Positions 40,579 through 48,955 of a stretch of DNA of 58,459 nucleotides are shown here, in pieces. The notes under the pieces were generated by a model. The model saw nothing but the letters and a program-made list of their open reading frames with translations, was not told the DNA's origin and searched no databases. Each line of letters opens with the position of its first letter. The stretch's first letter is position 1. Origin of the DNA: CAMCHP01 sp036835325 (GTDB lineage: Bacteria; Bacteroidota; Bacteroidia; Flavobacteriales_D; Sanyastnellaceae); contig DAITMF010000016.1 of assembly GCA_036835325.1 (NCBI GenBank), positions 1 through 58,459 on the forward strand, written 5' to 3'. A program made the position numbers and the translations under genes.

Positions 40579-43407
40579 ATGATCAGGATCGCATTTTTGT
40601 TGGCTTTGGTGCTCACCGGAAGCACCGCAGTGGCGCAGATAACGTTGAAGGGCAAGGTTCGGGATGCCGGCAACGGAGAGTCTGTGTTTATGGCCAACGT
40701 CATAGAGAAGGGCACCACGAATGGCGTCACGACCGATTTCGAAGGAGAATTCAAACTCAAAGTCGCGAAACTTCCCGTAACCCTACAGATTAGTTTTATT
40801 GGCTATTCAGTAGAGGAAGTGCTTGTCACTGAAGTGAGCCAGCGCATCGAAGTGAAGCTTTCAGCCGACCAAATTATGCTCGAAGAAGCACGGGTGGTGG
40901 GTGAACGCATTTCGGAGCGGCAGAAGCAGGCGCCATTGACCGTTGAAACCATGGATGTGATCGCCATCAAGGAGGCGCCATCAGGCAGCTTTTACGAAGG
41001 TCTTGGCAACCTCAAAGGCGTTGACATGACCTCGGCATCGCTCGGTTTCAAGGTCATCAACACCCGCGGATTTAACTCAACATCTCCGGTACGGTCTTTG
41101 CAGTTGATTGATGGGGTTGACAACCAGTCGCCTGGTTTGAACTTTTCGCTCGGGAATTTTCTCGGAGCGAGTGACCTCGACGTGCGCAGTGTTGACATTG
41201 TAGCAGGCGCCAGTTCGGCCTTTTTTGGGCCGGGTGCGTTCAACGGTGTCATCAATATGGAAAGCAAAAACCCGTTTCAGTACCCCGGTTTGAGCGTGAG
41301 CTTCAAAGCCGGCGAACGCTCGTTGTTTGAACATGCAGTGCGCTACGCTGAAATCATCCAGAACAAGAACGGCGACGACGTTTTTGCCTTTAAGATTAAC
41401 TTCTACTCGATGCAGGCGCGCGATTGGGAAGCTGACAATTACGGTCCAGTTGATGACAGTGGAGTGCCGGCAAACAACCCAGGTCGATTCAATGCAGTGA
41501 ACATTTATGGCGATGAGTATTTCCCTGCGATGGATTTCTCGAGCTCAGCTCCGTGGAATTCGCGGGGATTGGAGACTTTTTTCCGCACCGGTTACCGAGA
41601 AGTTGATTTGGTCGATTACAACACCAACAACCTAAAGGCCAACTTTGCTGCGCACTGGCGCACCCGACCCGACGAAAAATACGACTCGCCTGAACTGGTG
41701 TATTCGTTTAACCTGGGCAACGGGACAACCGTTTACCAAGGCGATAACCGCTTCAGCTTGCGCGACATCGTCTTTTGGCAGAACCGGCTCGAATACCGCA
41801 AAGCAGGCAAGTTCTTCATCAGAGCCTACAGCACACAAGAAGATGCGGGGAACTCGTACGACCCGTATGCCACTGCGCTGCGACTTTTGGAAGAAGCGCG
41901 TGACCCCAACGAATGGGCACAGGTGTATGCGAAGTACTGGAGCGATAGCATTGCTTCGCAAGTGACTGCTTTGGGTATTCCCCAATTGCAGTTCGACCCG
42001 AACTGGGCCGGACCTCCGGCATCGCCGTTCTTGCCCTACGATTTTGAAGGGTACGAACAGTTTCTCATCGACAACAACACCACGTTGACCGAGTTCCACA
42101 GCCAGGTTGAGGCTTGGACCAACTCAGGCAATGGCGGTATTCCCGGAATCAGCCAAGTGGGCTACTTCGCACCCGGTACGCCGGAGTTTGAAGAGGCCTT
42201 CACTCGCTTGACCCGCTCGCGCAACAACAGCGAGCAGCGTGGCACACGCTTTTTTGACCAATCAGCCCTCTACCACGTGCACGGAGAGTACATCATTACT
42301 GAAACAGCGGACAATGCCGATAGTGAAGTAAGGGTTGGAGGTAACTATCGTTTGTATAGGCCATTTTCTGATGGGACGATTTTCAGTGATACAGCTGGCG
42401 TAAGGATTACTAATCAGGAGTTTGGCGCATACATCGGGGCTGAACAAAAGCTCGATGGCGGCCGTTGGATTCTTGGAGCGACCTTTCGAACAGACAAGAA
42501 CCAGAACTTCGACTACGTATTTTCACCGGCCCTGTCAATTGTGTGGAAGCCCGGCGACTTTGACTACTTGCGCCTAACGTTCTCATCCGCTCTGCGGAAC
42601 CCAACCCTTGCTGATCAATACCTCTTTCTTGACGTTGGGCCCGCAATTTTGGCCGGCAACCTCAATGGTGTCGAAGACTTGATCACCCTTGAAAGTTTCA
42701 GCGATTACCGCAATTCGCAGAATCCTGATGATATACGGTACTTTGACATTGCGCCCATCCGTCCGGAACAGGTGCGCACTGTTGAAGCCGGTTACCGTAC
42801 CACCCTCTTTGACAAGCTTTACGTTGACGCCGGTGCCTACTACAGCGTTTACACCAACTTCATTGGCTTTAACATAGGTTTGAATGCTGATTTTGATCCT
42901 ATGACAGGCGGTGTAAGCAACATTCAAGCGTTTCGGTATTCGGCCAACTCGCTTAGCGAAGTGCAAACATCGGGTGTGAGCATTGGCTTGAACTATTACG
43001 TCGACGACCATTTTGCAGTCAACGGCAATTATTCGTGGAACCGTTTGGTGCAGGGTGATGAAAACGACCCCATTATTCCGGCCTTCAACACGCCCGAGAA
43101 CAAGTTTAACCTTGGCATCACTGCGCGCGACCTCAAATCAAACCTAGGCAAGGGCAACATTTGGGGCTTTGGGGTCAACTACAAGTGGATTCAGGGCTTT
43201 TTGTTTGAAGGCTCGCCGCAATTCACCGGTTTCGTTCCAACCTATTCACTTGTTGATGCCCAAGCCAATTACTACGTCAAAACCATCAATACGACCTTCA
43301 AACTTGGAGCGTCGAACTTACTTAACAACATGCAGTTTCAAACTTATGGAGGACCAAGGATTGGAAGACTCGCATATTTCTCAATTTTGTACGAGTTAGC
43401 GAAGTAA
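40579..43407 (+). CDS. TonB-dependent receptor with carboxypeptidase-like N-terminal domain
   Basis: ATG 40579 (MIRIAFLLALVLTGSTAVAQ) begins a clear signal peptide; the frame opening at 40492 reaches into the S4 gene. The product is 942 aa. A CarboxypepD_reg-like domain spans about residues 22-100 (LKGKVRDAGNGESVFMANV). The plug follows (about 115-225) with NTRGFNSTSPVRSLQLIDGV and SSAFFGPGAFNGVINM. A long beta-barrel ends in FSILYELAK, not the usual terminal Phe. No SusD partner or transport gene is adjacent, so the substrate is unknown. A TACCTTGG element at 40553 may be its promoter. Confidence 0.9.
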   Translation: MIRIAFLLALVLTGSTAVAQITLKGKVRDAGNGESVFMANVIEKGTTNGVTTDFEGEFKLKVAKLPVTLQISFIGYSVEEVLVTEVSQRIEVKLSADQIMLEEARVVGERISERQKQAPLTVETMDVIAIKEAPSGSFYEGLGNLKGVDMTSASLGFKVINTRGFNSTSPVRSLQLIDGVDNQSPGLNFSLGNFLGASDLDVRSVDIVAGASSAFFGPGAFNGVINMESKNPFQYPGLSVSFKAGERSLFEHAVRYAEIIQNKNGDDVFAFKINFYSMQARDWEADNYGPVDDSGVPANNPGRFNAVNIYGDEYFPAMDFSSSAPWNSRGLETFFRTGYREVDLVDYNTNNLKANFAAHWRTRPDEKYDSPELVYSFNLGNGTTVYQGDNRFSLRDIVFWQNRLEYRKAGKFFIRAYSTQEDAGNSYDPYATALRLLEEARDPNEWAQVYAKYWSDSIASQVTALGIPQLQFDPNWAGPPASPFLPYDFEGYEQFLIDNNTTLTEFHSQVEAWTNSGNGGIPGISQVGYFAPGTPEFEEAFTRLTRSRNNSEQRGTRFFDQSALYHVHGEYIITETADNADSEVRVGGNYRLYRPFSDGTIFSDTAGVRITNQEFGAYIGAEQKLDGGRWILGATFRTDKNQNFDYVFSPALSIVWKPGDFDYLRLTFSSALRNPTLADQYLFLDVGPAILAGNLNGVEDLITLESFSDYRNSQNPDDIRYFDIAPIRPEQVRTVEAGYRTTLFDKLYVDAGAYYSVYTNFIGFNIGLNADFDPMTGGVSNIQAFRYSANSLSEVQTSGVSIGLNYYVDDHFAVNGNYSWNRLVQGDENDPIIPAFNTPENKFNLGITARDLKSNLGKGNIWGFGVNYKWIQGFLFEGSPQFTGFVPTYSLVDAQANYYVKTINTTFKLGASNLLNNMQFQTYGGPRIGRLAYFSILYELAK

Positions 43408-43416
43408 CTAACTTTA
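43386..43416 (+). promoter_or_regulatory. Promoter of the T9SS hydrolase-like gene
   Basis: TTTG (43386-43389), exactly 19 bp, then TAACTTTA (43409-43416), near consensus. It begins inside the end of the TonB receptor gene. Confidence 0.6.
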
Positions 43417-43441
43417 CGATGCATCAATCAAAACCAGTAGT

Positions 43442-44947
43442 ATGAAGAGAATTTTTACACTTATGACAGCTACGCTTGTCTTGGGAGCAACCCAGGCAAC
43501 TGCGCAGCGCTACCTCGAAGAGGTATTCGACGATGTTCAAGTAACCACAAACGTGACCTACGGTGAGAACACCACCGTGTTGTTCGTTCCGGTTACGGGG
43601 CAGTTTGTGAAGGAAGAATTGAAGATGGACGTTTACGAGCCAGTTGGCGATACAGAGACTTCGCGTCCTGTTGTACTTTACTTCCACACCGGAAACTTCT
43701 TGCCTCACCCTACCAACGGTTCTCCGGGCGGTACACGCAATGACTCGGCAACCGTTGAGATTTGCACTCGTTTGGCGAAAATGGGCTATGTTGTGGCGAG
43801 CTGCAGCTACCGCCTCGGTTGGAACCCAATCGCTGAAACGCAAGAACAACGCGTAAACACCTTGATCAACGCGGCTTACCGTGGTGTTCAGGATGCCCGC
43901 ACGGCTGCGCGTTTCTTCCGCCGCAATGTGGCTGAAGATTCGAATGAGTACGGCATTGACCCTACCCGCATCGTTGCTTGGGGCCAAGGTACAGGTGGTT
44001 ACATCTCATTGGCTGCTTCAACCATCGATGCGTACACCGACATTCTTCTTCCAAAGTTCACCTTGGCAACTGACCCTCCATTTCCGATGGTTATTGAGTC
44101 AATCAACGGTGACATCTTCGGTACGTCTGTGGGCGTGATTCCGGGTACTACCGATACGCTGTGTTACCCAAACCACGTAGGCTTCAGTTCTGATTTTGCC
44201 GCATGTGTGAACATGGGTGGTGCATTGGGCGACCTTTCTTGGTTGGATGCCGGTGACGGTCCGTTCATTTCATTCCACACCCCAACCGACCCGTTTGCGC
44301 CTTACGAGAACGCTGTACTTATCGTGCCTGGAGCTAACCTCCCGGTAGTTGAAGTTGACGGTTCATTCAACGTGCAAGAAGCATGTGCCGGTTTCGGGAA
44401 CAACGACTCTTGGGCTGACAGCAACCTCGACGATGGTTTCTCACAAGCAGCCAACCTGCTCAACCAAGGCTTTGATGGCCTCTACCCATTGGTACGTCCT
44501 GCAAGCCAACCGGCTGACTCGGCTCCTTGGGAGTGGTGGTCACCAGACAACGTGAACAACAACAACGGTTTGTTAACCAACCCTGAAATGTCAGCCATGA
44601 AAGGCCGCGCCTTCGTTGACACCATCATTGGTTACGCAGCACCACGTTTGTCTTGTGCGCTTTCTCTTCCTGAGAACCCTTGTGGAAACACCATCAACGT
44701 TGAAGAAACCGATCTCGCGCCAAAGTTCAGTGTGTTCCCGAATCCAGCGAGCACCGTGCTGACCCTTAAAGGCGAGTTCACGTTTGAGCGCATTGAAATC
44801 CTCGATGGTTTCGGCAAGCGTGTGATTGACACTACACCACGTGTGACGCGCATTGACCTCGATGTACAGCAATTGCCTGCGGGCATTTACTTCGTTCGTG
44901 CCACTGCACAAGGACGCATCTACACCGAGAAGTTCCTCAAGAACTGA
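43442..44947 (+). CDS. T9SS-exported alpha/beta-hydrolase-fold protein without nucleophile serine
   Basis: This 501-aa protein has a signal peptide (residues 1-22), an esterase-like core from about 50 to 400, and a C-terminal T9SS type A sorting domain from about 430 (VFPNPASTVLTLKG, IEILDGFGKRVID, LPAGIYFVRATAQGRIYTEKF). The core follows carboxylesterase order: PVVLYFHTGNFLP in the oxyanion-hole position, YRGVQDARTAARFFRRN, DPTRIVAWGQGTGGY. The nucleophile elbow GxSxG reads GQGTG (181-185), with Gly183 where Ser is expected. It is therefore probably a binding or structural protein, unless another residue serves. It is secreted and surface-attached via type IX secretion. Confidence 0.85.
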   Translation: MKRIFTLMTATLVLGATQATAQRYLEEVFDDVQVTTNVTYGENTTVLFVPVTGQFVKEELKMDVYEPVGDTETSRPVVLYFHTGNFLPHPTNGSPGGTRNDSATVEICTRLAKMGYVVASCSYRLGWNPIAETQEQRVNTLINAAYRGVQDARTAARFFRRNVAEDSNEYGIDPTRIVAWGQGTGGYISLAASTIDAYTDILLPKFTLATDPPFPMVIESINGDIFGTSVGVIPGTTDTLCYPNHVGFSSDFAACVNMGGALGDLSWLDAGDGPFISFHTPTDPFAPYENAVLIVPGANLPVVEVDGSFNVQEACAGFGNNDSWADSNLDDGFSQAANLLNQGFDGLYPLVRPASQPADSAPWEWWSPDNVNNNNGLLTNPEMSAMKGRAFVDTIIGYAAPRLSCALSLPENPCGNTINVEETDLAPKFSVFPNPASTVLTLKGEFTFERIEILDGFGKRVIDTTPRVTRIDLDVQQLPAGIYFVRATAQGRIYTEKFLKN

Positions 44948-44964
44948 TCGAACCAAAAATGAGT

Positions 44965-45672
44965 TTAGGAGAAAGCCGCCCTCGGGTGGCTTTCTTTTTT
45001 ATCAAACAATAGACGCTTTTTGAGCTCAACGTCTACGTTCAATGGGTGGCGTTCGTGCAGTTTACGCAGCAGTTCAGGCCGCCAAGCTTCAGCGAATGTG
45101 CGCAGCACATCGGGTGTGCACGCGTCAAACAGTGGCACATGGCCCAGCACCGGGATGCGCGTGTAAAGCGCAATGGCCTCTTCACTCATGGGAGTGGATT
45201 CGCCATTGAATACAACGCCCGCAATCGGAATTCCACGTTGCTGAAGTACTTCAAGGGTGAGCAAGGTATGGTTGATGGAGCCCAAGTAGTTGCGGCTAAC
45301 AACAATCACGGGAATATCCCATACCTGCATTACATCAAGCAAGGTTTGCTTCCAATTCAGCGGTACGTGAACCCCTCCGGCACCTTCAATGATTAGCGGT
45401 TGATGGCTCACAGGAATGCGCAAGCGTGCCGTCTCAATTTCGGTGCCTTCCAACTCTGCCGCAGCATGCGGTGATAGAGGTTCGCGAAAGGCATAGGTAT
45501 TTGGGAAAATACGCGAATCACCAATGACTTCGGAAACTTTAAGCGCGTCAGACGACTCGCGGGTTCCTGTTTGCACCGGCTTCCAGTAATTCGCGTTCAG
45601 CGCTTCGCAGAGGATGGCAGAAACCACGGTTTTGCCCACGTCGGTTCCTATGCCGGTTACTACGTATTCCAT
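44965..45672 (-). CDS. bioD: Dethiobiotin synthase
   Basis: This 235-aa P-loop enzyme has TGIGTDVGKT at the N-terminus, KPVQTGTRESSD for the diaminopelargonate site and IIEGAGGVHVPLNW. It closes the ureido ring of dethiobiotin using CO2 and ATP. It is separated from bioF by 33 bp and probably belongs to the same transcript. Its last codons overlap the terminator hairpin of the convergent T9SS gene. Confidence 0.95.
   Translation of the reverse strand: MEYVVTGIGTDVGKTVVSAILCEALNANYWKPVQTGTRESSDALKVSEVIGDSRIFPNTYAFREPLSPHAAAELEGTEIETARLRIPVSHQPLIIEGAGGVHVPLNWKQTLLDVMQVWDIPVIVVSRNYLGSINHTLLTLEVLQQRGIPIAGVVFNGESTPMSEEAIALYTRIPVLGHVPLFDACTPDVLRTFAEAWRPELLRKLHERHPLNVDVELKKRLLFDKKESHPRAAFS
44971..45000 (+). 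terminator. Terminator of the T9SS hydrolase-like gene, inside bioD
   Basis: GAAAGCCGCC and GGTGGCTTTC (one G-T pair) around a CTCG loop, followed by TTTTTT. It lies within the last codons of the convergent bioD gene. Confidence 0.75.
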
Positions 45673-45705
45673 ACCTGTATTTTGGTCAGTTCGAAAATAC
45701 GATTT

Positions 45706-46791
45706 TCAAATCACAATTCGCAGCATTTCGTCGAGCTGCGAAAGGGTGTTGAAACTGTGCAATGAGATGCGCAACCGTTCATCACCAGGCTTCACGGTAG
45801 GCGTTCGAATGGCAGCCACATCGAAGCCCGCGAGCCGCAGCTTTTCGGCCTCTTTCATGGTCTGCTTTGCATCCCCGATTAACTTATATTGTATAGGGGA
45901 TGGATTGCGGCTGTACCCCTCACGGTTCACGCTGAGTACGCCCCAAGCAGCAATGAGCTCATTGAGGCGTGTCTGCCGTTCGTGGTATAGGTCTTCGAAT
46001 TGCCGATGGACGCTCTCTACAAGCTCGACCATCACAGGTGAAGGCGCCGTTGAGTAAATGAATGGCTTGCAAAAGTTCACAAGTCCATCCATCCATCTTG
46101 ATTCACCCACCCAGCACGCACCGGTTGCGCCAAGGGCCTTGCCAAAGGTGTGCAGGCGCAAATTAACCGCATCGAGCAAGTGCAAGCTGCCGGTTAGGCC
46201 GGTGAAACCGCCAACGGTTCCGGTGCCGTGTGCCTCGTCAACCACAAAGGTGAAATCGTACTGATGTTTGAGTTCGGCGATGCCTTTCAAATCGCCCAGG
46301 TCACCGCTCATTGAGAATACCGATTCGGTGACGACCACGGCGGGTTCGGTGTTGCGTTCAAGTTTGGCCGCGAGATCATTGAGGTCATTGTGTTTGAACG
46401 ACCAGCCGGCCACCCGTGCGCCCAAGAGCCCCACGCGCACACTGGCATGCATTTCTTCGTCGTACAGTACCCGGTAACCCAATGCCCCCAGCATTGAAAA
46501 AAGGCCATGGTTGGCTTCAAAACCCGAATGAAAGAGCAATGCGCGCTCAGCAACGTACCAGTGAGCAAGTTCGTTTTCAAGTGCGAGGTGGGGTTGCCGG
46601 TTGCCCGACAGAAGGCGCGACGCTCCGCTGCCCCGGTTGACCGATTTCAGTTCAACGGGTTCTTGGGCCAAGCCAAGGTAGTCGTTGCTGATAAAGTCAA
46701 CACCCAACGATGAAGGGGTAAGCGTACGAAGGGTGCCTGCTTGCCGACGTTGCTCGAGGGCATCGTTAAGCGGATCAACTTTGCGGACCAT
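45706..46791 (-). CDS. bioF: 8-Amino-7-oxononanoate synthase-type aminotransferase
   Basis: This 361-aa PLP enzyme of the alpha-oxoamine synthase family has SGASRLLSGNRQPHLALE, ALLFHSGFEANHGLFS, VVDEAHGTGTVGG, and LHTFGKALGATGACW with the Schiff-base lysine. It joins pimeloyl-thioester and alanine. The bioD neighbour supports biotin synthesis rather than KBL or sphingolipid roles. Its ATG lies 17 bp inside the end of the LolD-type gene. Residues R-W-M-D-G are encoded by a CATCCATCC element. Confidence 0.93.
   Translation of the reverse strand: MVRKVDPLNDALEQRRQAGTLRTLTPSSLGVDFISNDYLGLAQEPVELKSVNRGSGASRLLSGNRQPHLALENELAHWYVAERALLFHSGFEANHGLFSMLGALGYRVLYDEEMHASVRVGLLGARVAGWSFKHNDLNDLAAKLERNTEPAVVVTESVFSMSGDLGDLKGIAELKHQYDFTFVVDEAHGTGTVGGFTGLTGSLHLLDAVNLRLHTFGKALGATGACWVGESRWMDGLVNFCKPFIYSTAPSPVMVELVESVHRQFEDLYHERQTRLNELIAAWGVLSVNREGYSRNPSPIQYKLIGDAKQTMKEAEKLRLAGFDVAAIRTPTVKPGDERLRISLHSFNTLSQLDEMLRIVI
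46086..46094 (+). repeat. Dispersed CATCCATCC element 17
   Basis: Exact core inside bioF (minus-strand codons W-M-D-G), without an A-tract. Confidence 0.65.
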
Positions 46792-47440
46792 CGGCTACGC
46801 GGCCATCGGCAATGCGGATTTTCCGGTCTGCCATATCGGCCAATTGTTCGTTGTGGGTTACAATGACGAAACTCTGCCCCAACTCGTCACGCAGTTTGAA
46901 AAACAACTCGTGCAACTCTCCCGCGTTTTTGCTGTCGAGGTTTCCACTGGGCTCATCGGCAAACACCACGGTGGGGTTGTTGATCAGCGAACGTGCAACT
47001 GCCACACGCTGTTGCTCACCGCCCGAGAGGGCAGAAGGTTTATGCTCCATGCGCTTGTTTAAGCCGAGCAAGGTCAAGAGCTCTTCAGCGCGTTGGCGAA
47101 CTTCGCGTTCGTTGCGCTTGGCAATGAAGCCGGGAATGCACACGTTTTCTAACGCGGTAAACTCGGGCAAGAGCTGGTGAAACTGAAAAATGAAGCCGAT
47201 TTTCCGGTTTCGGAAGCCGGCCAGCTCACGCTCAGAATAGGTGGTAACATCGTCGCCATCGAACAAAAGCTGGCCGCTGTCAGCCACGTCGAGGGTGCCG
47301 AGTATTTGCAACAGCGTGGTTTTACCTGCGCCGCTGGCACCAACAATGGAAACGACCTCGTGCGACGGAATGACCAAATCGATGCCTTTCAGTACCTCGA
47401 GCTCGCCGTAGCGCTTCTGTATGTTACGTGCTTCAATCAC
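46775..47440 (-). CDS. lolD: ABC transporter ATP-binding protein, LolD-type
   Basis: The start is GTG 47440 (reads MIEARNIQKRYGEL); the frame beyond it is in the untranslated leader. The product is 221 aa with Walker A GASGAGKTTLLQ, Q-loop FQFHQLLPEFTALENV, signature LSGGEQQRVAVARSL and Walker B VVFADEPSGNLDS. The LPEFTALENV and SGNLDS wording is characteristic of the MacB/LolD cluster. It powers release of lipoproteins from the inner membrane or a related exporter. The LolCE membrane subunits are not adjacent. It overlaps bioF by 17 bp. Confidence 0.88.
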   Translation of the reverse strand: MIEARNIQKRYGELEVLKGIDLVIPSHEVVSIVGASGAGKTTLLQILGTLDVADSGQLLFDGDDVTTYSERELAGFRNRKIGFIFQFHQLLPEFTALENVCIPGFIAKRNEREVRQRAEELLTLLGLNKRMEHKPSALSGGEQQRVAVARSLINNPTVVFADEPSGNLDSKNAGELHELFFKLRDELGQSFVIVTHNEQLADMADRKIRIADGRVADGPQS

Positions 47441-47532
47441 AGCGGCAAGTATACCAAATCGCGGGCTTACAGCCCACATTTATTCGCTTGAATGCATCGT
47501 TAAAAGTGCGTGTACAACTTTGGCGTTTTTAC

Positions 47533-47563
47533 TTTGATTTACTTCTTGTTCGGAGTACTTTTG
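47533..47563 (+). promoter_or_regulatory. Promoter of sucC (full consensus)
   Basis: TTTG (47533-47536), exactly 19 bp, TACTTTTG (47556-47563): both Bacteroidota elements perfect. ATG follows 16 bp later. Confidence 0.8.
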
Positions 47564-47579
47564 GGGCAAATTTTAAGGC

Positions 47580-48794
47580 ATGAACATTCACGAATACCAA
47601 GGAAAGTCAATACTCAAAACCTTCGGCGTAGCCGTTCAAGAAGGCGTCGTAGCTGACTCACCTGAGGCCGCAGCCGCTGCTGCCAAGCAACTCCAGGAAA
47701 GCACAGGAACCGGCTGGTTTGTGGTGAAAGCCCAAATTCACGCAGGCGGCCGTGGAAAAGGAACCGTTCAAGAAACCGGCTCTCGCGGTGTTGTTCTGGC
47801 GAAAAGCCTCGACGAAGTTCCCGAGAAGGTGAAGGGCATCATTGGTGGTACACTCGTGACTGCACAAACCGGTGAAGCCGGTAAGAAAGTGAGCAAGGTG
47901 CTCGTAGCCCAAGACGTTTACTACCCCGGTGAATCTGAGCCGGCAGAGTACTACATGTCGGTGCTGCTTGACCGTGCCAACGGCCGCCACGTAATCGTTT
48001 ACTCACCCGATGGTGGTATGGACATTGAAGCCGTGGCTGAGAAAACACCCGAGCGCATTTTCCGTGAGGCGGTTGATCCGTTGTTGGGCTTGCAGGCGTT
48101 TCAAGCACGCCGTATCGCGTTCAACCTCGGGCTATCAGGCAAAGCCTTTAAAGAAATGACGGCCTTTGTGACGAATCTGTACCGCGCTTACGTGGGCTGC
48201 GATGCGTCGTTGTTTGAAATCAACCCGGTGCTAAAAACGTCTGATGACCGCATCATTGCTGTTGACGCGAAGGTGACCCTCGATGGCAACTCACTCTTCC
48301 GTCACAAAGACTACGCTGACATGCGCGATACCTCAGAAGAAGATCCTACCGAGGTTGAAGCAGGTGCTGTGGGCTTGAACTACGTGAAGCTTGATGGCAA
48401 CGTGGGTTGCATGGTGAACGGTGCCGGTTTGGCCATGGCTACCATGGACATTATCAAACTCAGCGGAGGTGCGCCGGCCAACTTCCTTGATGTGGGCGGT
48501 ACAGCAGATGCTGCGCGGGTTGAAAAGGCCTTCCGTATCATTTTGAAAGACCCCGCTGTGAAGGCCATCTTGGTGAACATCTTCGGGGGCATTGTACGCT
48601 GCGACCGCGTTGCCCAAGGCATCGTTGACGCGTACAAGAACATCGGTAACATCCCCGTGCCGATCATCGTTCGTCTTCAAGGAACCAACGCAACCGAAGC
48701 CAAGCAGTTGATTGAAGCGTCAGGCCTTGAGGTGCACAGCGTGATCCTCCTGCAAGAAGCAGCAGACAAGGTGAAGGAAGTCCTCACGGCTTAA
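47580..48794 (+). CDS. sucC: Succinyl-CoA ligase, beta subunit
   Basis: This 404-aa protein has MNIHEYQGKSILKTFGV at the start, an ATP-grasp region with VKAQIHAGGRGKG, EINPVLKTSDDRIIAVDAKV in pieces, and the C-terminal VNIFGGIVRCDRVAQGIV domain that holds CoA-side contacts. It couples succinyl-CoA cleavage to ATP or GTP formation in the citric acid cycle. The sucD partner is not adjacent, since a terminator follows directly. Confidence 0.97.
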   Translation: MNIHEYQGKSILKTFGVAVQEGVVADSPEAAAAAAKQLQESTGTGWFVVKAQIHAGGRGKGTVQETGSRGVVLAKSLDEVPEKVKGIIGGTLVTAQTGEAGKKVSKVLVAQDVYYPGESEPAEYYMSVLLDRANGRHVIVYSPDGGMDIEAVAEKTPERIFREAVDPLLGLQAFQARRIAFNLGLSGKAFKEMTAFVTNLYRAYVGCDASLFEINPVLKTSDDRIIAVDAKVTLDGNSLFRHKDYADMRDTSEEDPTEVEAGAVGLNYVKLDGNVGCMVNGAGLAMATMDIIKLSGGAPANFLDVGGTADAARVEKAFRIILKDPAVKAILVNIFGGIVRCDRVAQGIVDAYKNIGNIPVPIIVRLQGTNATEAKQLIEASGLEVHSVILLQEAADKVKEVLTA

Positions 48795-48796
48795 TT

Positions 48797-48813
48797 CATC
48801 CATCCATTAAAAA
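48797..48813 (+). repeat. Dispersed CATCCATCC element 18 (with A-tract)
   Basis: Core 48797-48805, ATT, then five A's, placed between the sucC stop and its terminator. Confidence 0.78.
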
Positions 48814-48817
48814 CCCT

Positions 48818-48844
48818 AAGGCCCTCTGCTGAGGGCCTTTTTTT
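48818..48844 (+). terminator. sucC rho-independent terminator
   Basis: AAGGCCCTC (48818-48826), TGCT loop, GAGGGCCTT (48831-48839), then a T-run: a perfect 9-bp stem. Confidence 0.92.
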
Positions 48845-48934
48845 GCTCTTTTTTTTCTGCGGATGAGGGAGTTTGGTAAGATGACCACCCTATGTTGTGA
48901 CACGGACTTTTCGCCGTGCTTGAAGACGGCGGTT

Positions 48935-48955
48935 CATCCATCCACCAAGAAAAAA
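48935..48955 (+). repeat. Dispersed CATCCATCC element 19 (with A-tract)
   Basis: Core 48935-48943, ACCAAG, then six A's (48950-48955), abutting the stop of the antiporter gene. Confidence 0.75.
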
